Positions 1 through 5,600 of a DNA stretch of 10,474 bases are shown here, in pieces; within the stretch, counting starts at the first letter, position 1, and the number at the start of each line of letters is the position of its first letter. The notes beneath the pieces are model-generated. The model was given only the letters and a program-made list of their open reading frames with translations. It did no database searches and was not told the origin of the DNA. A program made the position numbers and the translations under genes. Source of the DNA: an uncultured Microbacterium sp. (GTDB taxonomy: Bacteria; Actinomycetota; Actinomycetes; Actinomycetales; Microbacteriaceae); assembly GCA_937988695.1 (NCBI GenBank), contig CALKHM010000009.1, forward strand, positions 1-10,474. The letters are read 5' to 3'.

Positions 1-789
1 GTCGAGGTCCGATGCGACGTCGATCTGGCCCGCGGTCAGCGCGTTGGCCTCGCTGGTGGCATCCGCGAAGCTGACCACATCGAGCTTGTCCACACCGGGC
101 GCGCCACGGAAGTACTTCTCGTTCGCCGTGAAGGTCAGCTGTACGCCGGGGTGGTTGCTCGTGAGCACGAAGGGACCCGAGCCGATCGGCTTGCCGGGGT
201 CGAATCCCTGGGGGACGATCGACGCGGTCGGGCTGGTCAGCGCCTCGGGGAAGGTGACGGTCGGATACTTGAGCTGGAAGTGCACGGTCTGATCGTCGAC
301 CACGGTGACCTTTCCAGGGTCGATGAACGGCATCGAGCCTGCCGGGGGCAGCTTGTCATCGAACCACCGCTTGACGGTGGCCACGACGTCTGCCGCGGTG
401 ACGGGCGTGCCGTCGCTCCACGTCGCCTTGTGCAGCGTGACGGTCCAGTCGGCGGCATCCTTGCCCGCCTTCACGCTCTCGGCGAGCTGCGGCTGCCACG
501 ACCCATCGGTGCCGTACTCGGTGAGGGTGTCGAACACCTGACGGGCCAGCACGTACCCACCGGCGGTGGACGCCTTCGCCGGATCGGTCGCGTCGCCGTC
601 CGACAGCGATGCGATGCCGACCTTGAGAGTCGTGGACGCCGGGGCGCCGGGGTCCGGCGACGTCGCGGTACAAGCCGACAGGACAAGGGCCGCGGATGCC
701 AGCAGCACGGCCGCGGCCAGGCCCTGTCGCCTCCTGCCGACGTTCGGATGACGCTCTGCGATAGAGTGCAATGGCTCTGATGTACGCAT
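1..789 (-). CDS. ABC transporter substrate-binding lipoprotein, family 5 (partial, 3' end off left edge)
   Basis: The first 263 codons of an extracytoplasmic solute-binding protein, read leftward and open at base 1. The N-terminus has an RRR patch (residues 19-21), a hydrophobic stretch (24-37) and a lipobox ending L-S-A-C with the lipidation cysteine at residue 40. This predicts a membrane-anchored lipoprotein on the outer face. The mature part starts with a weak low-complexity linker and then shows the SBP_bac_5 signature 'WSDGTPVTAADV' near residues 126-137, typical of oligopeptide/nickel/opine-type binding proteins. GAGGA lies just upstream of the ATG. The gene follows the DUF3830 gene by 75 nt with a strong stem-loop between them. 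Permease and ATPase genes are expected further left, outside the window. The ligand cannot be read from the sequence; a peptide, opine-like or pyridine-derived compound are all possible. Confidence 0.9.
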   Translation of the reverse strand, partial: MRTSEPLHSIAERHPNVGRRRQGLAAAVLLASAALVLSACTATSPDPGAPASTTLKVGIASLSDGDATDPAKASTAGGYVLARQVFDTLTEYGTDGSWQPQLAESVKAGKDAADWTVTLHKATWSDGTPVTAADVVATVKRWFDDKLPPAGSMPFIDPGKVTVVDDQTVHFQLKYPTVTFPEALTSPTASIVPQGFDPGKPIGSGPFVLTSNHPGVQLTFTANEKYFRGAPGVDKLDVVSFADATSEANALTAGQIDVASDLD

Positions 790-826
790 CTTTCCTCGCT
801 TCTGTGGTGGACTGCGGACACGGGCG

Positions 827-855
827 GGGTCCGGAGGATCGCCGCCTCCGGACCC
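827..855 (-). terminator. GC-rich stem-loop between DUF3830 and SBP genes
   Basis: A perfect 11-bp inverted repeat, GGGTCCGGAGG (827-837) and CCTCCGGACCC (845-855), with a 7-nt loop. It begins 9 nt after the DUF3830 stop in the leftward direction. No T-run follows, so it is not a standard intrinsic terminator. It may be a partial terminator or an mRNA 3'-stabilising/processing hairpin that sets different levels for the upstream genes and the lipoprotein. Confidence 0.55.
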
Positions 856-864
856 ATGGACCGT

Positions 865-1305
865 CTACGCGGCGACGTCTTCCTCCAGGAGCGTCAGCCA
901 GATCCGGGTGCCCGGTTCCAGCCACGCCTTCATGCCGATCTCCTCGAGACGGTCGGCGCCCTCGACGACCCAGCCGATCGCCGACACGGGCAGCGGCTCC
1001 GGGGGGATGTCGTTGCCGTACATGATCGAGATCTGCTGGCGCGGCCCGTAGTACGACACCGCGCCGCGGATCTCCGTGCCGGTGGCCGCGACCTCGGCCG
1101 CCAGGTCCTCCGGGTAGAAGATGTTCTCCCAGTCGGCCAGGATCTTGGTCTGCATCAGCAGCAGGTCACCGGTCAGCTTTCCATGCTGGAGATAGCTGGA
1201 GAACGGCAGAGCGTCCCTGATCTTCGCCGCGAGGTCCGGAACCCGGTCCTCCCAGATCTCGATCACGGCCACGTCCTGTCCGCCGAGGTTGAAGTTCACC
1301 TTCAT
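865..1305 (-). CDS. DUF3830 family protein (cyclophilin-like fold)
   Basis: A 146-residue protein starting MKVNFNLGG. The start at 1305 is chosen because AAGGAG lies 8 nt upstream and because the ATG overlaps the preceding gene's stop as ATGA, a sign of translational coupling. A longer in-frame extension to 1449 would lie inside the upstream gene and has an unlike, arginine-rich composition. The region from residue 34 to 99, with H41, the GDLLL stretch (46-50), E60-N61 and the ISIMYGN strand (92-98), matches the DUF3830 pattern as I know it. DUF3830 proteins have a cyclophilin-like beta-barrel (an Arthrobacter structure exists) and no established reaction. The pairing with the upstream helical protein and the downstream ABC lipoprotein suggests a role in handling an imported small molecule. 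Cytoplasmic; no signal or membrane segment. Confidence 0.8.
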   Translation of the reverse strand: MKVNFNLGGQDVAVIEIWEDRVPDLAAKIRDALPFSSYLQHGKLTGDLLLMQTKILADWENIFYPEDLAAEVAATGTEIRGAVSYYGPRQQISIMYGNDIPPEPLPVSAIGWVVEGADRLEEIGMKAWLEPGTRIWLTLLEEDVAA

Positions 1306-1898
1306 CGCGTCGCTCCTTCCATCGCCGTCCGCGACAAGCCTTCTGTCACCTGATCCGCTCCGACCCGATGCAGGTCGACGATGCGCTGGAGCGGGTTGAC
1401 CCGCTTGAAGCCGTCCACGAGGCCCCAGGGGAAGGCGATGTCCACCCACCCGTGCAGCCGGTTCATGTACGTCATCACCGACTCGGTGAGATCTGCGAAC
1501 TCCTGCATCGTCTGCGCACGGCGGATGCCGCCGACGTAGAGCTTGAGGATCGCACCCCCCTCCGGCAGCCCGACGTAGATGTTCATGTTCGCCTTGTACT
1601 GACCCATCTCGTCCATGTATGCCACCAGCGTGGCGAGGTCGAGGTCGGGCCGGCGCGTCGCCGTCGCCCAGGCGAACCAGAGGATCTCGTCGGTGAGCGT
1701 GCGCAGCTCGTTCTCGGCGAAGATCATCGTGGACAGGTAGTTGTTCTTCGCCCCTGTCCCGAGGGGAATGATCCCGTTCGCCAGATCGAGCACTTCCTGT
1801 GGTGGAACCTCCCAGATGGCCTCTCTCGCGGCATCGATCCGCTCGATGACCTCCTGGACGGATCCGACCTCGGTCCGGATCTCAGCTTGTGCGACCAC
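1302..1898 (-). CDS. Helical protein of uncertain family, possibly cucumopine-synthase C-terminal-like
   Basis: A 198-residue soluble protein, GTG start at 1898 with GAGGAG about 5 nt upstream. Residues 12-40 and 50-105 look helical. The more distinctive stretch runs from 'MNIYVGLPEGGAILKLYVGG' (105-124) through a helical part to 'WVDIAFPWGL' (151-160). I do not recognise it with certainty. It is similar in character to actinobacterial proteins annotated as having the helical-bundle domain found at the C-terminus of Agrobacterium cucumopine synthase, and that enzyme's N-terminal part is cyclophilin-like, like the DUF3830 protein encoded next. The ATGA overlap with DUF3830 implies the two are made in matched amounts, perhaps as a complex. 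The family is inference and should be tested by profile search. First gene of the leftward operon driven from the 1965-1993 promoter. Confidence 0.6.
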   Translation of the reverse strand: MVAQAEIRTEVGSVQEVIERIDAAREAIWEVPPQEVLDLANGIIPLGTGAKNNYLSTMIFAENELRTLTDEILWFAWATATRRPDLDLATLVAYMDEMGQYKANMNIYVGLPEGGAILKLYVGGIRRAQTMQEFADLTESVMTYMNRLHGWVDIAFPWGLVDGFKRVNPLQRIVDLHRVGADQVTEGLSRTAMEGATR

Positions 1899-1964
1899 AC
1901 GATCTCCTCACGCTCGTCTTCATTGCCGCTCGCGGCGGCTGCGTCATCCGCCGCCGCTAGACCG

Positions 1965-1993
1965 AAAGTAGGGGCGCCTCGGAGAATTGTCAA
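1965..1993 (-). promoter_or_regulatory. Sigma-70-type promoter for the leftward DUF3830/ABC operon
   Basis: On the minus strand a perfect TTGACA -35 hexamer (1993-1988) is followed after exactly 17 nt by TACTTT (1970-1965), which keeps the key first, second and last -10 bases. Transcription would begin near 1958, giving a leader of about 60 nt before the GTG at 1898. The -35 overlaps the small palindrome ATTGTCAAT (1986-1994) and one arm of the AATTG/CAATT repeat (1985-1989, 2005-2009), so a repressor bound here would block it. Confidence 0.6.
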
Positions 1994-2022
1994 TAGATGC
2001 GATTCAATTTCACCTAGTAGTT

Positions 2023-2053
2023 ATGTTTGTGAAACATCGAACCATCTAGTGGT
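2023..2053. promoter_or_regulatory. Putative operator(s) in the divergent IclR intergenic region
   Basis: A perfect 15-bp palindrome ATGTTTGTGAAACAT (2023-2037; 6-bp arms, 3-nt centre) is followed by a second dyad ACCA-N5-TGGT (2041-2053). Both lie in an AT-rich island of an otherwise GC-rich sequence, between the IclR gene and the divergent operon. IclR regulators commonly bind palindromes of about 13-15 bp in such positions, so this is the best candidate site for the regulator encoded at 2111. Binding is inferred. Confidence 0.45.
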
Positions 2054-2110
2054 AACTTTGAGCAGGCAGCGCGCATGGATGCGGCTGCATCGCACACACC
2101 GGGAGAAGCC

Positions 2111-2857
2111 GTGATCGAGAGCTCAGGCGCGAAGCAGACGACGACGCGCGCGGTGGACCGTGCACTGCAATTGCTCACGGCGGTGCTCATGGGCGAGACG
2201 AAGTCGACGCTCACGTCGCTCTCCCGAGCAGTGGACCTCTCCCCGAGCACGGCGTCGCGGCTACTGACGACGCTCTCCTCTCACGGCTTCGTCCAGCAGC
2301 GCGAGGACGGCAGATATGCGCCCGGTCCACGCGTCAAGCAGCTGGCTGCCAGCGCCCTGCGCGACGACCCGGTGTACGAGAGCGTGGGGGTGCATCTGGA
2401 CAGCCTTGCCGAACACACGCATGAGACCGCGAGCTTCGCTGTCCCGGCCGGCGAAGACGAGGTTCTCTATCTGCGCCAGGTGAGCCCGTCCACCCAGCAG
2501 GTCCAGACGATCGTCTGGACCGGACGCACCATTCCGCGCGCCAGCACCGCTCTTGGATCCGCCCTGGACGGATCGGTCAACGAGCACGGCTATGTCGTGT
2601 CCAAGCGCCCCGACAGCGACGTCACCGCCGTCGCCACCCCCATCTTCGACCATCGCGGAGTGATCATCGGCGCGATCAGCATCAACGCCCCCGCCTACCG
2701 CACGACCTCGGCCGACGTCGACGGGTACGGCCACCTCCTCGTGCAGCATGCCGAGCAGCTGTCCACGAGTCTGGGCGCACCGACGGCGGACCTGCGGGCC
2801 GACGGATACTTCGGCGGTCCGATCGTGCGCCGACGCGCGAACATCCTCGATCAATAG
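2111..2857 (+). CDS. IclR family transcriptional regulator
   Basis: A DNA-binding regulator of about 248 residues. I prefer the GTG at 2111 because GGGAGA sits about 5 nt upstream; an in-frame ATG at 2075 with a weaker AGCAGG would add 12 residues. The N-terminal winged helix-turn-helix spans about residues 11-66, with the recognition segment around 'LSPSTASRLLTTLSSHGF' (43-60). The C-terminal effector domain contains the IclR-type 'GRTIPRASTALGSAL' stretch (about 137-151) and the 'ATPIFDHRGVIIGAISINAP' core. Ligands of this family are usually small aromatic or carboxylic metabolites. It is divergent from the DUF3830/ABC operon and most probably controls it, and perhaps itself. Whether it also controls the pyridine operon starting at 9149 is unknown. 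Some consensus effector positions (the usual 'PLHATALGKA' form) are altered, so the ligand is not predictable. Confidence 0.88.
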   Translation: MIESSGAKQTTTRAVDRALQLLTAVLMGETKSTLTSLSRAVDLSPSTASRLLTTLSSHGFVQQREDGRYAPGPRVKQLAASALRDDPVYESVGVHLDSLAEHTHETASFAVPAGEDEVLYLRQVSPSTQQVQTIVWTGRTIPRASTALGSALDGSVNEHGYVVSKRPDSDVTAVATPIFDHRGVIIGAISINAPAYRTTSADVDGYGHLLVQHAEQLSTSLGAPTADLRADGYFGGPIVRRRANILDQ

Positions 2858-2906
2858 TTCTCAGCCATTGATTTGCCCTCTGCACTATGTAAGAATCCTG
2901 AGAACT
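2856..2906 (+). promoter_or_regulatory. Candidate promoter with flanking 9-bp inverted repeat, upstream of VOC gene 1
   Basis: The short gap after the IclR gene carries TTGATT (2868-2873) and, after 16 nt, TAAGAA (2890-2895), a plausible if weak -35/-10 pair giving a leader of about 23 nt. The pair is bracketed by a perfect inverted repeat AGTTCTCAG (2856-2864) / CTGAGAACT (2898-2906). The repeat begins on the last bases of the IclR gene. It could be a two-half-site operator around the promoter or a long-loop RNA stem. Confidence 0.35.
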
Positions 2907-2925
2907 CAACGAGGAGGAGGCAACG

Positions 2926-3330
2926 ATGGGTGACAGCCGCCTGGGTCGGATCGGTGTCGTGCTCGCGGTCGCCGACGTGGATTCGACTGTCGCGTTCTAC
3001 CGGGACGTCCTGTCGTTCGACGTCGACGCGGTCTTCGACGCCCCGGCCTACGCGATCCTCTCCCGCGGCTCGATGAGGCTGTCGCTGGCGGAGGCCGGGC
3101 ACCGCGCCGACGACCTGCCGGACTATGAGATGACCAGACCATCCGACCACCACCGGCCGTCGGCGATGCTCGTCATCGAGACCGACGACTGCGCGGCGCT
3201 GGTCGCCGATGTCCGCGCGCGAGGAGCCGCACCGGTGTCGGAGGTCTATCGGCCGCCGTGGGGCGGCGCACGCGCGTTCATCGCCGATCCGGAGGGGAAC
3301 CTGATCGAGCTGGAGGAGCTCGCCGGATAG
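2926..3330 (+). CDS. VOC (glyoxalase/bleomycin-resistance fold) family protein 1
   Basis: A 134-residue cytoplasmic protein with two beta-alpha-beta-beta-beta repeats. The first repeat opens with 'RIGVVLAVADVDSTVAFYRDVLSF' (residues 7-30) and the second ends with the classic 'DPEGNLIELEEL' (residues 121-132). The start has a strong GGAGG about 7 nt upstream of the ATG. VOC proteins include glyoxalases, extradiol dioxygenases and antibiotic-binding proteins. Here the usual first metal ligand (a histidine in the first strand) appears to be replaced around R7-V11, while the C-terminal glutamate (E129 or nearby) is kept, so a complete four-ligand metal site is doubtful. It lies 68 nt downstream of the IclR gene with its own likely promoter. 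Substrate unknown; a binding or lyase role on a catabolic intermediate is only a possibility. Confidence 0.85.
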   Translation: MGDSRLGRIGVVLAVADVDSTVAFYRDVLSFDVDAVFDAPAYAILSRGSMRLSLAEAGHRADDLPDYEMTRPSDHHRPSAMLVIETDDCAALVADVRARGAAPVSEVYRPPWGGARAFIADPEGNLIELEELAG

Positions 3331-3348
3331 GCCGCGCGTGCGTCGAGC

Positions 3349-3369
3349 CTCGCAGCCGTGTGCTGCGAG
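3349..3369 (+). terminator. Stem-loop after VOC gene 1
   Basis: CTCGCAGC (3349-3356) and GCTGCGAG (3362-3369) form a perfect 8-bp stem with a 5-nt loop, 18 nt past the VOC stop. No T-run follows, so termination may be Rho-dependent or partial. It separates the VOC gene 1 transcript from the VOC2-HxlR unit. Confidence 0.45.
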
Positions 3370-3402
3370 CCCACACGAATATGCGGAATGCACGGCGACG
3401 TC

Positions 3403-3437
3403 TTGACCAATCACTTGTATTTTGCAAGTGTTAACGC
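3403..3437 (+). promoter_or_regulatory. Promoter/operator of the VOC2-HxlR unit
   Basis: TTGACC (3403-3408, five of six to the -35 consensus) is followed at 17 nt by AAGTGT (3426-3431), a poor -10 that places transcription start at or next to the ATG at 3438. No Shine-Dalgarno sequence precedes that ATG, which fits a leaderless mRNA. The perfect palindrome CACTTG-N7-CAAGTG (3412-3430) fills the spacer and overlaps the -10, an ideal place for repression. The HxlR protein encoded in the same unit is the obvious candidate binder. Confidence 0.45.
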
Positions 3438-3842
3438 ATGAGCCTGTTCATCACCTGTCCGGTCGCGAGCGTCGAGCGCGCGACCGCCTTCTACACCGCG
3501 CTCGGTTGGACGCTGAACACCGAGATGTCGGATCACAACGTGTCGTGCTTCGCGATCGCGCCCGAGCAGTACGTCATGCTCGGCAGTCGCGAGATGTACG
3601 CGAGCGTCGGCGGCGTCGACGAGCTGGTCGGCGGACCCGACACGCCCTCGAAGGTCACCGTCTCGTTCGATCTCCCCGGCCGCGAGGCGGTCGACGAGCT
3701 CGTCGAGCGTGCCGCCGCCGCAGGCGGGCGGATCGGTGACACCGACGACTATCCCTTCATGTACCAGCGCCAGTTCGACGACCCCGACGGCTACCACTAC
3801 TCGCCGTTCTGGATGAAGCCGGACGCCGCTCCGACGGCGTGA
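3438..3842 (+). CDS. VOC family protein 2
   Basis: A 134-residue protein opening 'SLFITCPVASVERATAFYTALGW' (residues 2-24), a typical first VOC strand-helix, and closing with 'FDDPDGYHYSPFWM' (about 114-127) in the place of the usual DPDGH-x-WE motif. The glutamate metal ligand at the end of that motif is absent, so it probably lacks a normal metal centre. It belongs to the small PhnB/YcjR-like VOC subgroup often found next to HxlR regulators. The ATG has no Shine-Dalgarno sequence and may be leaderless. The stop overlaps the HxlR start (GTGA at 3839-3842). It may bind or detoxify the compound that the regulator senses; function otherwise unknown. Confidence 0.85.
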   Translation: MSLFITCPVASVERATAFYTALGWTLNTEMSDHNVSCFAIAPEQYVMLGSREMYASVGGVDELVGGPDTPSKVTVSFDLPGREAVDELVERAAAAGGRIGDTDDYPFMYQRQFDDPDGYHYSPFWMKPDAAPTA

Positions 3843-4120
3843 GCGACCTCGCCGCGGCCCTCGATGTCGTCGGGGCGCGCTGGGCCCTGCTCATCGTGGA
3901 ACGGCTGCTTGACGGACCACAGCGCTACGGCGACCTGCAGCGCGACCTGGGAGTGCCGACGAACATGCTCGCGATCCGTCTGCGCGAGCTCGAGGCCGCC
4001 GGCATCCTGTCCCGTCTGCCCCTCCGCCACAACACCCGGGCCTACGCGCTGACCGATCGCGGGCACGCCTTGCGCGACGCGATCGTCGCGCTCGCACGTT
4101 GGGGCGCCGAGGGGCTCTAG
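3839..4120 (+). CDS. HxlR family winged-helix transcriptional regulator
   Basis: A 93-residue protein with the HxlR pattern: 'LDVVGARWALLIVERLLDGPQRYGDL' (8-33), the recognition-helix region 'GVPTNMLAIRLRELEAAGIL' (38-57), and the wing 'RLPLRHNTRAYALTDRG' (59-75). It starts at a GTG that overlaps the VOC2 stop, with no separate Shine-Dalgarno sequence, so translation depends on the upstream gene. It is short for the family and starts almost directly at helix 1. It contains no cysteine, so the N-terminal thiol sensing known in HypR/QorR-type members is impossible here. A ligand passed from or shared with the VOC partner is a reasonable alternative. Probable target: the palindrome at 3412-3430. 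Confidence 0.85.
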   Translation: MSDLAAALDVVGARWALLIVERLLDGPQRYGDLQRDLGVPTNMLAIRLRELEAAGILSRLPLRHNTRAYALTDRGHALRDAIVALARWGAEGL

Positions 4121-4219
4121 GGATGTGTGGCGGGAGATCGCGACGACCTCGCGCCGGATCCGTCCTTCGAGCTTTCCACGGGCGGTCCTGTCCCCGCGGA
4201 TCGATGTCGTCTGTCGCTC
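4121..4219. other. Convergent gap between HxlR and PEBP genes
   Basis: 99 bases between two converging genes, with no coding signal that I trust. The only structure seen is an imperfect dyad, TCCACGGG (4175-4182) and CCCGCGGA (4193-4200), one mismatch and a 10-nt loop, without a T-run. It could act as a weak bidirectional terminator. Confidence 0.3.
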
Positions 4220-4675
4220 TCACCGCTCGAACGTGCCGACCAGGCGCGCCTGCTCGATCACCGCATCCGCATAGTCGCGCAGGAACTCCTCGCGGGTCGG
4301 CTCATGCTCCACGCGCCGGTCCAGGGCGTAGAGCCAGAAGTAGTAGTGGTGCGGCCCATGGCCGGCAGGGGGCTGCGGGCCGGTCCAGCCCTGTCCGCCG
4401 ATGCCGCTGGGTCCTTCGCGCTCCCCCGCGACGGCCAGGTCCACCTCGGTGGCCCCGGCAGGGATCCCGTACACCGTCCAGTGCGTGAAGCCGTGCGGCA
4501 GCGGCGCATCGGGGTCGTGACAGATGAGCGCGAACTCCACCGTCCCCTCCGGCGCGCCGGAGAAGCCGACTGCCGGGGGCGTGTCCCCACCGTCCGCGGA
4601 GTGGATCGCCGGGATGGGCGCCAGCGGCGCGATGGTCGGGCTCGTCACGGCGAGCGAACCGTCGAAGAGCGGCAT
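4220..4675 (-). CDS. YbhB/YbcL-type Raf kinase inhibitor-like (PEBP) protein
   Basis: A 151-residue phosphatidylethanolamine-binding-protein fold. It carries the family marks DPDAP (54-58), 'HWTVYGIP' (65-72) and GPHHYYFWLYALD (107-119), and has the normal length for the bacterial YbhB/YbcL group. No signal peptide. GGAGG lies 5-6 nt before the ATG. Bacterial members have no agreed biochemical role; ligand binding through the conserved anion pocket (His65 and the D-P-D-A-P loop) is the usual view. It is last in the leftward run, 78 nt after the hydrolase and separated from it by the 15-bp repeat array. It may be a passenger rather than part of the pyridine pathway. Confidence 0.9.
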   Translation of the reverse strand: MPLFDGSLAVTSPTIAPLAPIPAIHSADGGDTPPAVGFSGAPEGTVEFALICHDPDAPLPHGFTHWTVYGIPAGATEVDLAVAGEREGPSGIGGQGWTGPQPPAGHGPHHYYFWLYALDRRVEHEPTREEFLRDYADAVIEQARLVGTFER

Positions 4676-4698
4676 CGCCGCCTCCTTCCTCTGGTCAG

Positions 4699-4758
4699 GG
4701 TCGTTGGGTCACAGGTCGTTGGGTCACAGGTCGTTGGGTCACAGGTCGTTGGGTCACA
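4699..4758 (-). repeat. Four-copy 15-bp tandem repeat with in-frame stop codons
   Basis: Four identical, uninterrupted copies of GGTCGTTGGGTCACA (plus-strand reading) at 4699-4713, 4714-4728, 4729-4743 and 4744-4758. On the minus strand the unit reads as codons CTG-TGA-CCC-AAC-GAC. The first TGA is the hydrolase stop (4756-4754), and further in-frame TGAs recur at 4741, 4726 and 4711. The unit thus looks like a duplication of the gene's own 3' end. Perfect copies suggest a recent or actively slipping minisatellite. Confidence 0.95.
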
Positions 4759-5584
4759 GGTCGTCGAGCACCCGGTTGAGCTCCTCGGCGACGAGCTCGG
4801 GATGCTCCTCGGGCACGTAGTGGTCCGCGTCGCCGATCACCACCCAGCGCGCGTCGGGCCGATCCCGCCGGGCACGCTCCCATGCCTGCGCGCTGACGAT
4901 CGCGCTGTCCACGCCGCGCAGGCAGCTCATCGGCGCGCGGACCGCGCGGAACTCCTCGTCCCACGGGGTGCGCAGGCCTTCGACGAGCTCGTCCATCGCC
5001 GACGCGGGTGCCAGCGGCACCCAGGCGTCGTGCGCCCGGCGGTACCCCCAGCGAGCACGGCGCGCGATGGCATCCGGGGGCATGCGCGGGTAGCGCTCGC
5101 GCAGATAGTCCTCGATCTCCGGCACGTCCGCGAAGGTCCGGTCGCCCGCGGCCACACGGGTCTGCAGCACGTCCAGCACCTCGGCCTCCACATACGGCAC
5201 GTAGTCCACGGCGACGACGGCTGCCACGCGCTCGGGATGCCGGGCGGCAGCCACCCACGCGTTCCGGGCGCCCAGCGAGTGACCGGCCACGACCGCCCGC
5301 TCCAGTCCGAGCGCATCCAGAACCGTCACCACGTCATCCGCGAAGGAGGCGCCGTCGTACCCGGAGGCGGGCTTGTCGCTGCGCCCGTGACCGCGCTGGT
5401 CGACGCAGACGACCCTCGCACGGGGCGCGAGCGCCTCGGCGACCGGCTCCCACACGGCGTGGTTGGCCGAGGTTCCGTGCAGCAGGACGAGGGGCATGCC
5501 CTCGCCGACGACGCGGAACGCCAGGTCGACGTCCGCGCCGCGGGTCCGGCTCATGCCGTCCTCGCCCTGCTCGACGGTGATCAT
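4754..5584 (-). CDS. Alpha/beta hydrolase, likely E-2-(acetamidomethylene)succinate (AAMS) hydrolase
   Basis: A 276-residue alpha/beta hydrolase starting MITVEQGEDG at 5584 (the codons upstream read as a shadow of the next gene; Met11 is an alternative). It has the oxyanion HG (36-37), the 'DQRGHGRSDKP' block (62-72), the nucleophile elbow G-H-S-L-G with Ser103, Asp127, and His255 in 'DADHYVPEEHP'. Residues that I recall for the Mesorhizobium loti AAMS hydrolase (Ser106, Asp130, Arg146, Arg167, Tyr168, Ser230, His258, Tyr259) all have counterparts shifted by exactly three: Ser103, Asp127, Arg143, Arg164, Tyr165, Ser227, His255, Tyr256. That enzyme hydrolyses the ring-cleavage product of MHPC to succinic semialdehyde, acetate, ammonia and CO2. 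The gene lies 16 nt downstream of the dehydrogenase, in one operon with the ring-opening oxygenase. A relaxed or related substrate (for example a hydroxymethyl analogue) is possible. Confidence 0.85.
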   Translation of the reverse strand: MITVEQGEDGMSRTRGADVDLAFRVVGEGMPLVLLHGTSANHAVWEPVAEALAPRARVVCVDQRGHGRSDKPASGYDGASFADDVVTVLDALGLERAVVAGHSLGARNAWVAAARHPERVAAVVAVDYVPYVEAEVLDVLQTRVAAGDRTFADVPEIEDYLRERYPRMPPDAIARRARWGYRRAHDAWVPLAPASAMDELVEGLRTPWDEEFRAVRAPMSCLRGVDSAIVSAQAWERARRDRPDARWVVIGDADHYVPEEHPELVAEELNRVLDDL

Positions 5585-5600
5585 GGGGCCACCCTGATCA

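Noticed and set aside
865..1449. Longer DUF3830 protein starting at 1449
   Set aside because: The extra 48 residues overlap the upstream gene and are arginine-rich shadow sequence; the ATG at 1305 has a good ribosome site and an ATGA overlap.
4699..4758. CRISPR-like array
   Set aside because: The 15-bp units abut directly with no spacers, and no cas genes are present; it is a simple tandem repeat.
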